Shown here: positions 1 through 6,119 of the stretch, in pieces
How the letters are laid out: each line of letters starts with the position of its first letter
Numbering within the stretch: the first letter of the stretch is position 1
DNA from: Syntrophomonadaceae bacterium
GTDB taxonomy: Bacteria > Bacillota > Dethiobacteria > PWVN01
Assembly (NCBI GenBank): GCA_003561835.1
Contig: PWVN01000286.1
Span: 1 to 7,953 of the forward strand
Length of the DNA stretch: 7,953 nt
Direction of reading: 5' to 3'
Program-made: the position numbers and the translations under genes
The notes under the pieces: model-generated
Told to the model about the DNA's origin: nothing
The model's database searches: none
What the model saw: only the letters and a program-made list of their open reading frames with translations

Positions 1-1155
1 AACCCCCAGGCCCGTTATAATTATGGACAGGTTAGGGCCCAGCTGCGCCAGGAGCTGCCGGTAGCATTCCCGGGCGGCGGCCACCGGGTCTCCCAAAGTG
101 CGCAGGTAGCAGTCGGCCAGCAGGGCCTGGTCGCGGCGGCGGATCAGGACGGCCTTGGTGGTGGTGGAGCCCACATCCAGCCCCAGGATGCAGGTGTCCC
201 CCTCCCGGGGGTCGGCCTTTTCCATGGAGGCAAAGTGGACCCGGTCCAGGTATTCTGCCGGAGCCGGGTGACGGGAGAAGGAACTCTCCCCCCTCTCTGC
301 CAGGAGTTCCTGGCCCGGGAATTTTTCCTGCTGTTCCTCCAGGGCCCACAGGGCGGCACCCAGGGCCTCGAAGGAGCGGGCATGAGGGGGTACGGAGATG
401 CCGGGAAGGGCCTCCTTCAGGGCATCAAAGAGGATTTTGTTGCCGGAAACGCCCCCCACCAGCAGGGGCCTCTCCAGTTTCAGGCCCTGGAGGAGTTCCA
501 GGACCTTGACGGCCATCATGCGGCAGAGGCCCGCCACGATGCTGCCCTTGGCTGCCCCTTTGTTCAGGGCATGGGTGCAGTCGCTTTTGCAGAAGACGGA
601 GCACCTGCCGGATACTTTGTAGGCGGTTGCCCGGGAGGCCTCCTCCAGGGCCTCTTCCAGGCCCAGGCCCAGCCGCTTGATCTGCTGGAGGAAGAAATCC
701 CCCGTACCCGAGGCACACTTGTTTCCCGTCATAACTCCTTTAACCCGGCCTTCCGGGCTCAGGGTGTAGACCATGAGGGTCTCGCCGCCGCCGCTGATGA
801 CGGCATCGGCAGGCCAGCCGGCCTCCCGGACAAATCGGTAGGCCTCCTCCACAGCCTCGGGTTCGGAAACCTGGGCAGCCTTCAGGATGTGCCGGTACTT
901 CCGGCCCGTGACCCCCAGGTAGCAGACCTGTTCGAAGAACCCTTCCCGGAGAAAACGGCCCAGCACCCGTCGGGGGTCCCCTTCATGGGGAAGGGACCCG
1001 GTCTGAAGAACCCGGGTTTTGCTCTCTTCCCTTTTGGGCAAATCATCCGGGGTTGCTGCCCCGGCCCGGTTTTGCCGGCGGGGGGGATTATCCCCCTTCT
1101 CCACAATGACATAACTGATATTCGATGCCCCTACACAGAGGCCTGCTGCCTTCAT
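1..1155 (-). CDS. BadF/HgdC-type acyl-CoA dehydratase activase, two-domain form (C-terminus outside window)
   Basis: The 385 visible residues belong to the BadF/BadG/BcrA/BcrD ATPase family (ASKHA fold). Known members use ATP hydrolysis to drive an electron from a [4Fe-4S] cluster into 2-hydroxyacyl-CoA dehydratases or benzoyl-CoA reductases. Domain one (about 1-275) has an atypical phosphate-1 loop (CVGASNIS, 7-14) but keeps SGGGE (121-125), NKCASGTGDFF (145-155) and a cysteine-rich SGRCSVFCKSDC (182-193). C147 lies in the motif that carries a cluster ligand in HgdC; C185, C189 or C193 may supply the second. Domain two starts at about 320 with a canonical GLDVGSTTTK (325-334). This matches the large tandem activases of anaerobic Clostridia, commonly over 1000 residues, so most of the protein is probably missing. 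The ATG at 1155 has AGGGGCAGG just upstream and no in-frame alternative. A promoter and repeat cluster separate it from the glycosyltransferase. The substrate of its partner enzyme cannot be told. Confidence 0.9.
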   Translation of the reverse strand, partial: MKAAGLCVGASNISYVIVEKGDNPPRRQNRAGAATPDDLPKREESKTRVLQTGSLPHEGDPRRVLGRFLREGFFEQVCYLGVTGRKYRHILKAAQVSEPEAVEEAYRFVREAGWPADAVISGGGETLMVYTLSPEGRVKGVMTGNKCASGTGDFFLQQIKRLGLGLEEALEEASRATAYKVSGRCSVFCKSDCTHALNKGAAKGSIVAGLCRMMAVKVLELLQGLKLERPLLVGGVSGNKILFDALKEALPGISVPPHARSFEALGAALWALEEQQEKFPGQELLAERGESSFSRHPAPAEYLDRVHFASMEKADPREGDTCILGLDVGSTTTKAVLIRRRDQALLADCYLRTLGDPVAAARECYRQLLAQLGPNLSIIITGLGV

Positions 1156-1197
1156 TTTCCTGCCCCTTTTCCCTGTTTTCGCAAGGTGATATCGTCT

Positions 1198-1226
1198 ATT
1201 GTACTCTTTGGGGAGGAATTCTTCAA
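1198..1226 (-). promoter_or_regulatory. Candidate sigma-A promoter of the activase gene
   Basis: On the minus strand TTGAAG (1226-1221) is followed by exactly 17 bases and then TACAAT (1203-1198). These match the vegetative consensus at 4 of 6 and 5 of 6 positions. The predicted start of transcription near 1191 would give a leader of about 35 bases before the ATG at 1155. It lies between the repeat cluster and the gene, so the activase is probably transcribed separately from the glycosyltransferase. Confidence 0.6.
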
Positions 1227-1245
1227 GACCAAAAGGTAGGGATGT

Positions 1246-1376
1246 GGGACAGAGGGGACGGTTCCCAACACTTGAATGAATTCAAGGCCCGGGGACGGTT
1301 CCCAACACTTGAATGAATTCAAGGCCCGGGGACAGTTCCCAGAACTTGGGGAAAAAGGGGGCCGTCCCTGCTGCCC
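1246..1376. repeat. 37-bp tandem repeat with imperfect inverted ends (REP/MITE-like)
   Basis: Two identical 37-base units occupy 1254-1290 and 1291-1327. A third, diverged and truncated unit lies at 1328-1351. Each full unit begins GGGGACGGTTCCC and contains the inverted repeat CTTGAAT-GA-ATTCAAG. The block is bracketed by GGGACAGAGGGGACGG (1246-1261) and its imperfect reverse complement CCGTCCCTGCTGCCC (1362-1376). GGGACA-type ends with GGAACGG or GGGACGG cores are familiar from REP-like intergenic palindromes of Firmicutes, some linked to Y1 (RAYT) transposases; that link is from memory and inference. No transposase gene is present. With the two hairpins at 1377-1434 and 1465-1506 and the promoter at 1198-1226, this accounts for most of the 351-base gene-free gap 1156-1506. 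Confidence 0.75.
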
Positions 1377-1434
1377 AAAAAAAGCGGGACAAAGGGAACG
1401 GTTTTTGCTCTCCCAAACCGTTCCATAATGTCCC
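1377..1434 (-). terminator. REP-like hairpin followed by a T run, candidate intrinsic terminator
   Basis: GGAACGGTTT (1395-1404) and AAACCGTTCC (1415-1424) form a perfect 10-bp stem with a 10-base loop. Outer arms GGGACA (1386-1391) and TGTCCC (1429-1434) extend it across a small internal loop. On the minus strand the hairpin is followed after two bases by seven T (complement of the A run 1377-1383), the layout of a Rho-independent terminator. It lies about 70 bases past the glycosyltransferase stop and upstream of the activase promoter, the right place to separate the two transcripts. The arms share the GGGACA and ACGG theme of the neighbouring tandem repeat, so it may be a repeat element co-opted as a terminator. 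Confidence 0.55.
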
Positions 1435-1464
1435 ATTATGCTTCATTTATTCTTTATTATGATG

Positions 1465-1506
1465 AGTAAGTTTACTTTTAGGCCTGACCCCGAAAGTAAA
1501 CTTACT
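1465..1506. repeat. Perfect 14-bp inverted repeat abutting the glycosyltransferase stop codon
   Basis: AGTAAGTTTACTTT (1465-1478) is the exact reverse complement of AAAGTAAACTTACT (1493-1506). The 14-base loop reads CGGGGTCAGGCCTA on the minus strand. The right arm ends one base before the TAA stop at 1509-1507. The stem is AT-rich in a GC-rich surrounding and no T run follows it, so a classic terminator is less likely. A GGGGTCAG(A/G)CC core between AT-rich arms resembles another REP-type palindrome I recall from anaerobic bacteria; family membership is inference. Confidence 0.7.
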
Positions 1507-2769
1507 TTAGTGGGGAGGGCCCGGCGGTTGAGGCCGGGGGGAAGCGTTGAGCTGGGCGGTCTCCGGGTGCCAGCGGGGAGTCTTCCAGGTGCTGGCATTG
1601 TATTCTTCCAGGACCTCCCGGTAAATCTTGCCGGTCTGCCTGGCAATCTCCGACCAGGTGTAGCTGCCCCGAACCAGGGAGGCTCCTTCTCTTTTAAGCC
1701 TGGCTGCCAGGCTTTCGTCCCGAAGCAGCCGGTTTATCTGGTCCGCCAGGGAGCCGGCGCTGCCGGGGTAGCATTTCAGGCCGTTCACCTCATGGGTGAC
1801 GATTTCCCCCAGGCCACCGGTGTCGGCCACCACCAGGGGGGTCCCTGCTGCCATGGCCTCCAGGGCCACGATGCCGAAGGGCTCATAGAGGCTGGGGAAA
1901 ACGGCGGCAGAGGCGTGGCTGTAGAGCTGGTTCCGGGTGAAGTCGTCGACAAACCCGGTGAAGAAGACTTTGGGGCTGATGCCCAGGTGCCGGGCCTGCT
2001 CCTTGAGGCTTTCCTTGCAGGGTCCTTCCCCCGTGATGATGAATTTGGCCCTGGGATTCTCTTTGAGGATCATGGGGGCCGCCTCCAGGAGGACCTGGAC
2101 CCCCTTTTCGTTTACCAGCCGGCCCACGTAGTAGATGATCTGCTCGTCATCGGCGGCATAGCGGCGCCGGACCTCCATCTCGGGCTGGTCCACCTGGAAA
2201 ATTTCGGGGTGGACCCCGTTGAAAACCATCTCCAGTTTGTCAGCGGGGAGCTGGAAGAGGCGCTGCAGTTCCCGCAGCATGAAGCTGCTGCAGCAGATGA
2301 CCCGCCAGGATTCAAAGGTGAGCCACCACTCCACATCGCTGATGAAGCGCTGCTCGTCGTTGTGAAGGCCGCCGTTACGGCCGTATTCGGTGGCGTGGAT
2401 GGTGGAGATCAGCGGTATCTTGTAGGTGTGTTTGAGGGCCCGGCCGCAGAACCCGGCCAGCCAGTCGTGGGCGTGGATGATGTCGATGGGCTCTTCGTTG
2501 AGAAGGCTCGACCCCTTCTCCATGAGGGCCATGTTCATCTGCATCACCCACATGAGGAAGGATGGGGAAGCGAGGGGGTAGGGCTGTACCCGGTGAACCC
2601 GCACCCCGTTGACGTTTTCATGGGCGGGAGCCCCGTGACCCGGATCCATGGTAATGACGGTAACATCCACCTTCTGCTCCGTCTGGGCCATGGACAGGTC
2701 ATAGACGTGCCTGGCCAGGCCTCCGACCACCTTGGGAGGGAACTCCCAGGAGAGCATGAGAACATGCAA
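1507..2769 (-). CDS. GT4-family glycosyltransferase, possibly a glycogen/alpha-glucan synthase type
   Basis: This 420-residue cytosolic GT-B enzyme should transfer a sugar from an activated nucleotide sugar with retention of configuration. The N-terminal acceptor domain opens MHVLMLSWEFPPKVVGGLAR with the GG loop at 16-17, followed by IIHAHDWLAG (98-106) and STIHATEYGRNGG (122-134). The C-terminal donor domain has YVGRLVNEKG (214-223, with the R and K expected to bind donor phosphate), FFTGFVDD (269-276) and the E-x7-E signature EPFGIVALE (296-304) before AGTPLVVADTGG. The opening resembles GT4 proteins annotated as glycogen or maltose-1-phosphate-type synthases, but no glycogen gene is adjacent, so the sugar is open. 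I chose the TTG at 2769 because AAGGGG (2783-2778) lies 8 bases upstream; the GTG at 2778 would overlap that site. The last 30 residues form a proline-rich tail. It stands alone between comEC and the activase. Confidence 0.9.
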   Translation of the reverse strand: MHVLMLSWEFPPKVVGGLARHVYDLSMAQTEQKVDVTVITMDPGHGAPAHENVNGVRVHRVQPYPLASPSFLMWVMQMNMALMEKGSSLLNEEPIDIIHAHDWLAGFCGRALKHTYKIPLISTIHATEYGRNGGLHNDEQRFISDVEWWLTFESWRVICCSSFMLRELQRLFQLPADKLEMVFNGVHPEIFQVDQPEMEVRRRYAADDEQIIYYVGRLVNEKGVQVLLEAAPMILKENPRAKFIITGEGPCKESLKEQARHLGISPKVFFTGFVDDFTRNQLYSHASAAVFPSLYEPFGIVALEAMAAGTPLVVADTGGLGEIVTHEVNGLKCYPGSAGSLADQINRLLRDESLAARLKREGASLVRGSYTWSEIARQTGKIYREVLEEYNASTWKTPRWHPETAQLNASPRPQPPGPPH

Positions 2770-2805
2770 AAAAATCACCCCTTAGATATCCTTTGAAGTC
2801 TTCTT

Positions 2806-2811
2806 ATTATA
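2806..2811 (-). promoter_or_regulatory. Candidate -10 box for the glycosyltransferase
   Basis: A perfect TATAAT is read on the minus strand at 2811-2806, about 37 bases upstream of the TTG start at 2769, inside a locally AT-rich segment. No good -35 hexamer lies 16-18 bases upstream, so the promoter may be weak or activator-dependent, or the match may be chance. Confidence 0.4.
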
Positions 2812-2818
2812 ACCAAAG

Positions 2819-2882
2819 GCAGCAGCAATATGGTCGGCAGGCCTTTAGCATTTTTTGGCTAAAACCTCCCATAAGCTGCTGC
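2819..2882. repeat. Nested inverted repeat between comEC and the glycosyltransferase
   Basis: Outer arms GCAGCAGC (2819-2826) and GCTGCTGC (2875-2882) enclose inner arms TTTAGC and GCTAAA. Between them GGCAGG and CCTCCC pair imperfectly. On the minus strand this makes a 64-base folded element between the comEC stop and the glycosyltransferase -10 box. No T run follows, so it is not a typical terminator. It could be a protein-binding site, a transcript-end stabiliser or a repeat relic. The rest of the gap (2883-2922) shows nothing recognisable. Confidence 0.5.
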
Positions 2883-2922
2883 TCCGTGTTGTGTATTTCT
2901 TCTCTTAATTTTTATCCGGCCG

Positions 2923-5403
2923 TTAAAGGCCCCCCCCGTTATCCCTGACAAAGGCTCCCGGCAGCATGGTTTCGACGGTATAGTCCCGGCCATCGGTCCG
3001 AATTGTCACGGCGCCGTGCACATCGGTGCGGTAAATCTCCACCCCCTCCGCCGCCAGGCGGTCCAACACCCGGGGGGCAGGGTGGCCGAAGGGGTTGCTG
3101 CCCACGGGGATCACGGCAGCAACCGGCCCCACTGCCTGGAGAAAGGCGGCACCGGAGGATGTGCTGCTACCGTGGTGGGGCACCTGCAAAAAGGTGCTTT
3201 TCAGGTCGCGGGGGGATTCCATCAGGAAGGCTTCCCCTGCCACCTCTATGTCGCCCGTGAAAAGGAAGCTCACATCATGGTATGTAAGCTTCAATACCAG
3301 GGAATTGTCGTTTTCTGCGGTGCTGGAATCCGCAGGCCAGGGGCCGCTCCAGGGGTGAAGGACCAGAAGCTCCAGGCCCGGCCCCAGGGGGAGGCGGCTG
3401 CCCCTGGACAGGACCTTGAGGCCTGCGCCCCTGTCCGCCGCCCTTCTCAGAAGCTCCCGGTAGCCCTCTTCCCCCGTGGAAGAGCCCACGGCCAGGACCC
3501 CGGGGGGGTAGCGGCCCATAAGGGCAAAGGCGCCGCCGTAGTGGTCCACATGAGGGTGGCTGATGAAGAGAAGGTCCAGGCTCTTCACCCCCCTGTGGCG
3601 GAAGAAAGGCAGCAGCACATCCTCTCCCGGGTCCCGGCTGTGGGGGAAGAGGGCCCCTCCCGTGTCCACCAGGATGTTCCTGCCGGCAGGGGTCCGGATA
3701 AAAACGGAGGCCCCCTGCCCCACGTCCAGGAAGGTTACTTCCAAAAGCCCCTCCTCCCTGATTTCCTGAACCAACCCCAGGGCCACCAGTAGGATTAGGG
3801 CCAGGAGCAAAGGGAAAATATGCCTGCGAGTGAAGGCCTTGAGGGCGGGCAGCCACGACCGCAGCCTTTGCCGGTTGAGGCAGGCCAGGTAAGCCCCGTA
3901 GGCCAAAAGAAGGGCATAGGGGGACATATGCGGTACCTTTACAACAGCAAAGGGCAGGGAAGCGAAAAACCCGGTGGCGGCCAGGAAAAAGGCCAGCAGG
4001 GGCGACAGGAGCCTTATGGCCAGCCCGCCCCCCGGGGGCCACAGGTTGACCAGGAGGGCCCCCGCCAGGCCCCCGCCCAGGAGGGGAGCCATGGCAGCCA
4101 CCAGGAGGAGGTTCGTCAGAAGGGCCACCAGGGATACCTGCTGAAAATAGAAGGCCGTCAGGGGGGCCACCCCTAGTTGGGCTGCCAGGGACGCGGCGGC
4201 AATCCCCCGGAGGAACTTGGGCAGGAAGGAGAAGTAGCGGGTAAAGTCCTCGTAGAAGTAGATGATGGCGGCGATGCCGGCATAGGAGAGTTGGAACCCC
4301 GGCATAAAAAGGAACAGGGGGTTGATGAGCAGGGACACCAGGGCCGACAGGGCCAGGGCGCTGGGAAAATCCCGGTCCCGCCCCAACCCCTGGCTGGCAG
4401 CCAGGATGACCAGCATGAGGAAGGCCCGGAGGACGGCGGGGCGAAACCCGGTAAAAAGGGTGAAAAGAGCCGCGAAGGGAAGGCTCAGGAGGAAGGCCCG
4501 CTCCCCCTTTACCCCCAGCAGACCCCACAGCTTGACGGCCAGAAAGGCCAACATTCCCACGTGGAGGCCGGAGACCGCCAGCAGATGGGAAACCCCGCTG
4601 GCCCGGAAGTTTTCCTCCACCCCGGGGGACAGGCCGGAGCGCCGGCCGAAGAGGATGCCCCCCAGGAGGGCCGCCCGCTCCGACGGCAGGTTTTCCCGGA
4701 AGAGGGCGAGGGTGCGGTTTTTGAGAACGTAAATCCTTTGCAGGAAGGAGTCTGTAAGGCCCCGCGGTTTTTCCGCCGGGGGAAGAACCCGGGCCTCATC
4801 GGGTTTGACATAGATCTCCGCTCCCGCACCCTGGGAGAGGAGAAACTTGAAACGGTCAAAGCCGCCGGGATTCCGGGGCCCGGTGGGCAGGGAAAGCCTG
4901 CCCTCAACCCGGAGGCAGTCCCCGTAGGCGAAATGCCTGCCATCCGCCTCCCCTGCCGGGAATTCCGGCGCCTCTCGACCCAGATCCACCACCAGCCGGA
5001 CCCGGCCAAAGACGGGAATACCCTCCCCCGGGTTTCCCCCCTCCCCTTCCACCCGGCAGGCTTCCAGGAGGTAAACAACCCGGTCCGGGTAGGCCACCGG
5101 CTCTGCCGCCACCACCCCCTCCAGCAGAACCCTTTCCCCGGCAAAAGGAGCCAGGTTGCCCCCGATGCCATCCGCCGCTGCCTGGTAGTTGGCCAGGGCC
5201 ACAAGAAAGAAGAAGGGCAGGAAGAGGGCGGCCGGGGTCCTTTGCAAAGCGAAACGGGGCAGGAGCAGCAGCAGCAGGGCGGTCAGAAGGCCCCCCAGGA
5301 GGATAAAGGCGATTAAAATTTCCCGGGACAGGGGATACAGAAGGCGGGCTACCAGGATTCCGGCACAGTAGGCCGCCGTAATGAAAGCCAGGGGACGCCG
5401 CAA
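2923..5403 (-). CDS. comEC: ComEC/Rec2 competence DNA-translocation channel
   Basis: The 826-residue polytopic membrane protein matches full-length ComEC, the channel that carries single-stranded transforming DNA across the cytoplasmic membrane. N-terminal hydrophobic helices (about 5-75) lead into an extracytoplasmic DUF4131-type region (about 85-210). The Competence domain follows, with RASGVSHLLAVSGLHVGML (267-285), RPAVLRAFLM (321-330) and many membrane helices up to about 545. The C-terminal metallo-beta-lactamase-like domain has FLDVGQGAS (558-566), SHPHVDHYGG (615-624, the HxHxDH motif), LFTGDIE (714-720) and VPHHGSS (741-747). All key metal motifs are intact, suggesting a possible nuclease activity as proposed for the family. 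The start is TTG at 5403: AGGGAGGAGG (5420-5411) precedes it by 7 bases and the protein begins MRRPLAF. The usual partner comEA is not next to it. The leader may occlude the ribosome binding site (see 5410-5453). Frame is open throughout. Confidence 0.96.
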   Translation of the reverse strand: MRRPLAFITAAYCAGILVARLLYPLSREILIAFILLGGLLTALLLLLLPRFALQRTPAALFLPFFFLVALANYQAAADGIGGNLAPFAGERVLLEGVVAAEPVAYPDRVVYLLEACRVEGEGGNPGEGIPVFGRVRLVVDLGREAPEFPAGEADGRHFAYGDCLRVEGRLSLPTGPRNPGGFDRFKFLLSQGAGAEIYVKPDEARVLPPAEKPRGLTDSFLQRIYVLKNRTLALFRENLPSERAALLGGILFGRRSGLSPGVEENFRASGVSHLLAVSGLHVGMLAFLAVKLWGLLGVKGERAFLLSLPFAALFTLFTGFRPAVLRAFLMLVILAASQGLGRDRDFPSALALSALVSLLINPLFLFMPGFQLSYAGIAAIIYFYEDFTRYFSFLPKFLRGIAAASLAAQLGVAPLTAFYFQQVSLVALLTNLLLVAAMAPLLGGGLAGALLVNLWPPGGGLAIRLLSPLLAFFLAATGFFASLPFAVVKVPHMSPYALLLAYGAYLACLNRQRLRSWLPALKAFTRRHIFPLLLALILLVALGLVQEIREEGLLEVTFLDVGQGASVFIRTPAGRNILVDTGGALFPHSRDPGEDVLLPFFRHRGVKSLDLLFISHPHVDHYGGAFALMGRYPPGVLAVGSSTGEEGYRELLRRAADRGAGLKVLSRGSRLPLGPGLELLVLHPWSGPWPADSSTAENDNSLVLKLTYHDVSFLFTGDIEVAGEAFLMESPRDLKSTFLQVPHHGSSTSSGAAFLQAVGPVAAVIPVGSNPFGHPAPRVLDRLAAEGVEIYRTDVHGAVTIRTDGRDYTVETMLPGAFVRDNGGGL

Positions 5404-5409
5404 AAGGAA

Positions 5410-5453
5410 ACCTCCTCCCTTTATGCCATAAAATGGTTCTACAGGAAGGAGGT
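5410..5453 (-). promoter_or_regulatory. Leader hairpin sequestering the comEC ribosome binding site
   Basis: On the minus strand ACCTCCTTCCT (5453-5443) pairs with AGGGAGGAGGT (5420-5410) along 11 consecutive positions with a single G-U. This buries the entire ribosome binding site of comEC, 7 bases before the TTG start. The 22-base loop contains a second small hairpin, CCATTTTATGG (5436-5426). The fold implies that comEC translation is low unless the stem is opened. Pairing is seen in the sequence; the regulatory role is inference. Since SD-like and anti-SD-like stretches are simple, chance remains possible. Confidence 0.55.
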
Positions 5454-5472
5454 GTTTACCTGCCGGCCGGCT

Positions 5473-5500
5473 ATTATCAGGAAAATTTTTTTAGGCTCAA
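5473..5500 (-). promoter_or_regulatory. Candidate sigma-A promoter of comEC
   Basis: TTGAGC (5500-5495) is separated by 16 bases, including an A7-T4 tract, from GATAAT (5478-5473) on the minus strand. Transcription would start near 5466 and give a leader of about 63 bases containing the hairpin described at 5410-5453. A perfect 10-bp palindrome GCCGGCCGGC (5462-5471) sits on the predicted start site and could be an operator. No convincing terminator for the upstream nad operon is visible in 5589-5501, so read-through may also occur. Confidence 0.5.
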
Positions 5501-5589
5501 AAGGTCAAAACGGCTTGCCCCTAATGTTGATTTTCATGGCTCAAGCCCTTGGTGCCTGCCGGCCTTGATGTCAACCTGAGGCCTCGCCC

Positions 5590-6105
5590 CTAAAGGACGG
5601 TGACCCCCAGGGTTTTTTCCATTTCTCTTAAGGCGAACTCGTGGGCCTCGGGGTCGAAAGAGGCGACACAGTCCTTCCGGACTGTCACCCCATAGTGGAG
5701 CATGCGGGCGTCCGCCGCCGTGTACAGGACGCAGATCTGGGTGCAGCCCCCCGCCAGTTCCAACTCGGTAACCCCCAGCTCCCTGAGGGTCAGGTCGAGA
5801 TCGGTGCCGAAAAAAGCGCTGTAGCGCCGCTTTGGAATGGTAATTTCATCTTCCCGGGGGGCCAGTTCCTCCACCACTTCGCTTCCCGGCTCCCCCGAAA
5901 GGCAGTGGGGGGGGAACATCTTGAATTCGGCATCCTGGGGATGGTGCCGGTCCGCCACGTAGATGACAGGATGGCCCTGGGAGCGATACTCCCTGATCCG
6001 GGACTCCACCTGACGGATGACCCCCCCCGCATCGCCGATGCACAGGGCACCATCGGCCTCCACAAAATCCTTCAACATATCGATCACCAAAAGCGCCTTT
6101 GCCAA
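5590..6105 (-). CDS. Isochorismatase-like cysteine hydrolase, probable nicotinamidase type
   Basis: The 171-residue soluble protein belongs to the isochorismatase/nicotinamidase superfamily. The catalytic triad is visible as D9 (LLVIDMLKDF), K92 (IPKRRYSAFFGT) and C125 (GGCTQICVLYTAADA). The stretch VADRHHP followed by FPPHCLSGEPGSE resembles the metal-binding DxH...H and (W)PxHCxxGxxGxE segments of nicotinamidase PncA, with D52, H54 and H67 as likely ligands. Nicotinamidase converts nicotinamide to nicotinate, which would fit its place directly after nadC. It is slightly short for PncA, and other amidases of this superfamily cannot be excluded, so no symbol is given. The TTG at 6105 is preferred: AAAGGAGG lies 7 bases upstream, directly behind the nadC stop. 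A longer reading from TTG at 6123 would translate that ribosome binding site. Translational coupling to nadC is likely. Confidence 0.85.
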   Translation of the reverse strand: MAKALLVIDMLKDFVEADGALCIGDAGGVIRQVESRIREYRSQGHPVIYVADRHHPQDAEFKMFPPHCLSGEPGSEVVEELAPREDEITIPKRRYSAFFGTDLDLTLRELGVTELELAGGCTQICVLYTAADARMLHYGVTVRKDCVASFDPEAHEFALREMEKTLGVTVL

Positions 6106-6119
6106 CTCTGCTCCTCCTT

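Noticed and set aside
235..1239. Plus-strand open frame of 334 codons opposite the activase
   Set aside because: The minus strand here encodes clear ASKHA motifs; the plus-strand product shows none.
1254..1351. The tandem repeat as a CRISPR array
   Set aside because: The 37-base units are contiguous with no spacers and there are no cas genes.
1438..2796. Plus-strand open frame of 452 codons opposite the glycosyltransferase
   Set aside because: It mirrors the GT4 gene exactly, lacks a ribosome binding site and family motifs, and is low in complexity.
2804..2848. Fourteen-codon minus-strand frame (MLKACRPYCCCLWL) upstream of the glycosyltransferase
   Set aside because: The GGGAGG is too far from its ATG and the frame runs through the inverted repeat and the -10 box, so it is probably chance.
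4177..5316. Plus-strand open frame of 379 codons opposite comEC
   Set aside because: Its composition (runs of G, Q, P, E) is that of a reverse-complement shadow of a hydrophobic membrane protein.
5511..5543. Ten-codon minus-strand frame (MKINIRGKPF) upstream of comEC as a leader peptide
   Set aside because: No ribosome binding site precedes it and it lies upstream of the predicted comEC transcription start.
5561..5583. GGCCT...AGGCC inverted repeat after the hydrolase as a terminator of the nad operon
   Set aside because: The arms are only 5 bp with a long loop and no T run follows.
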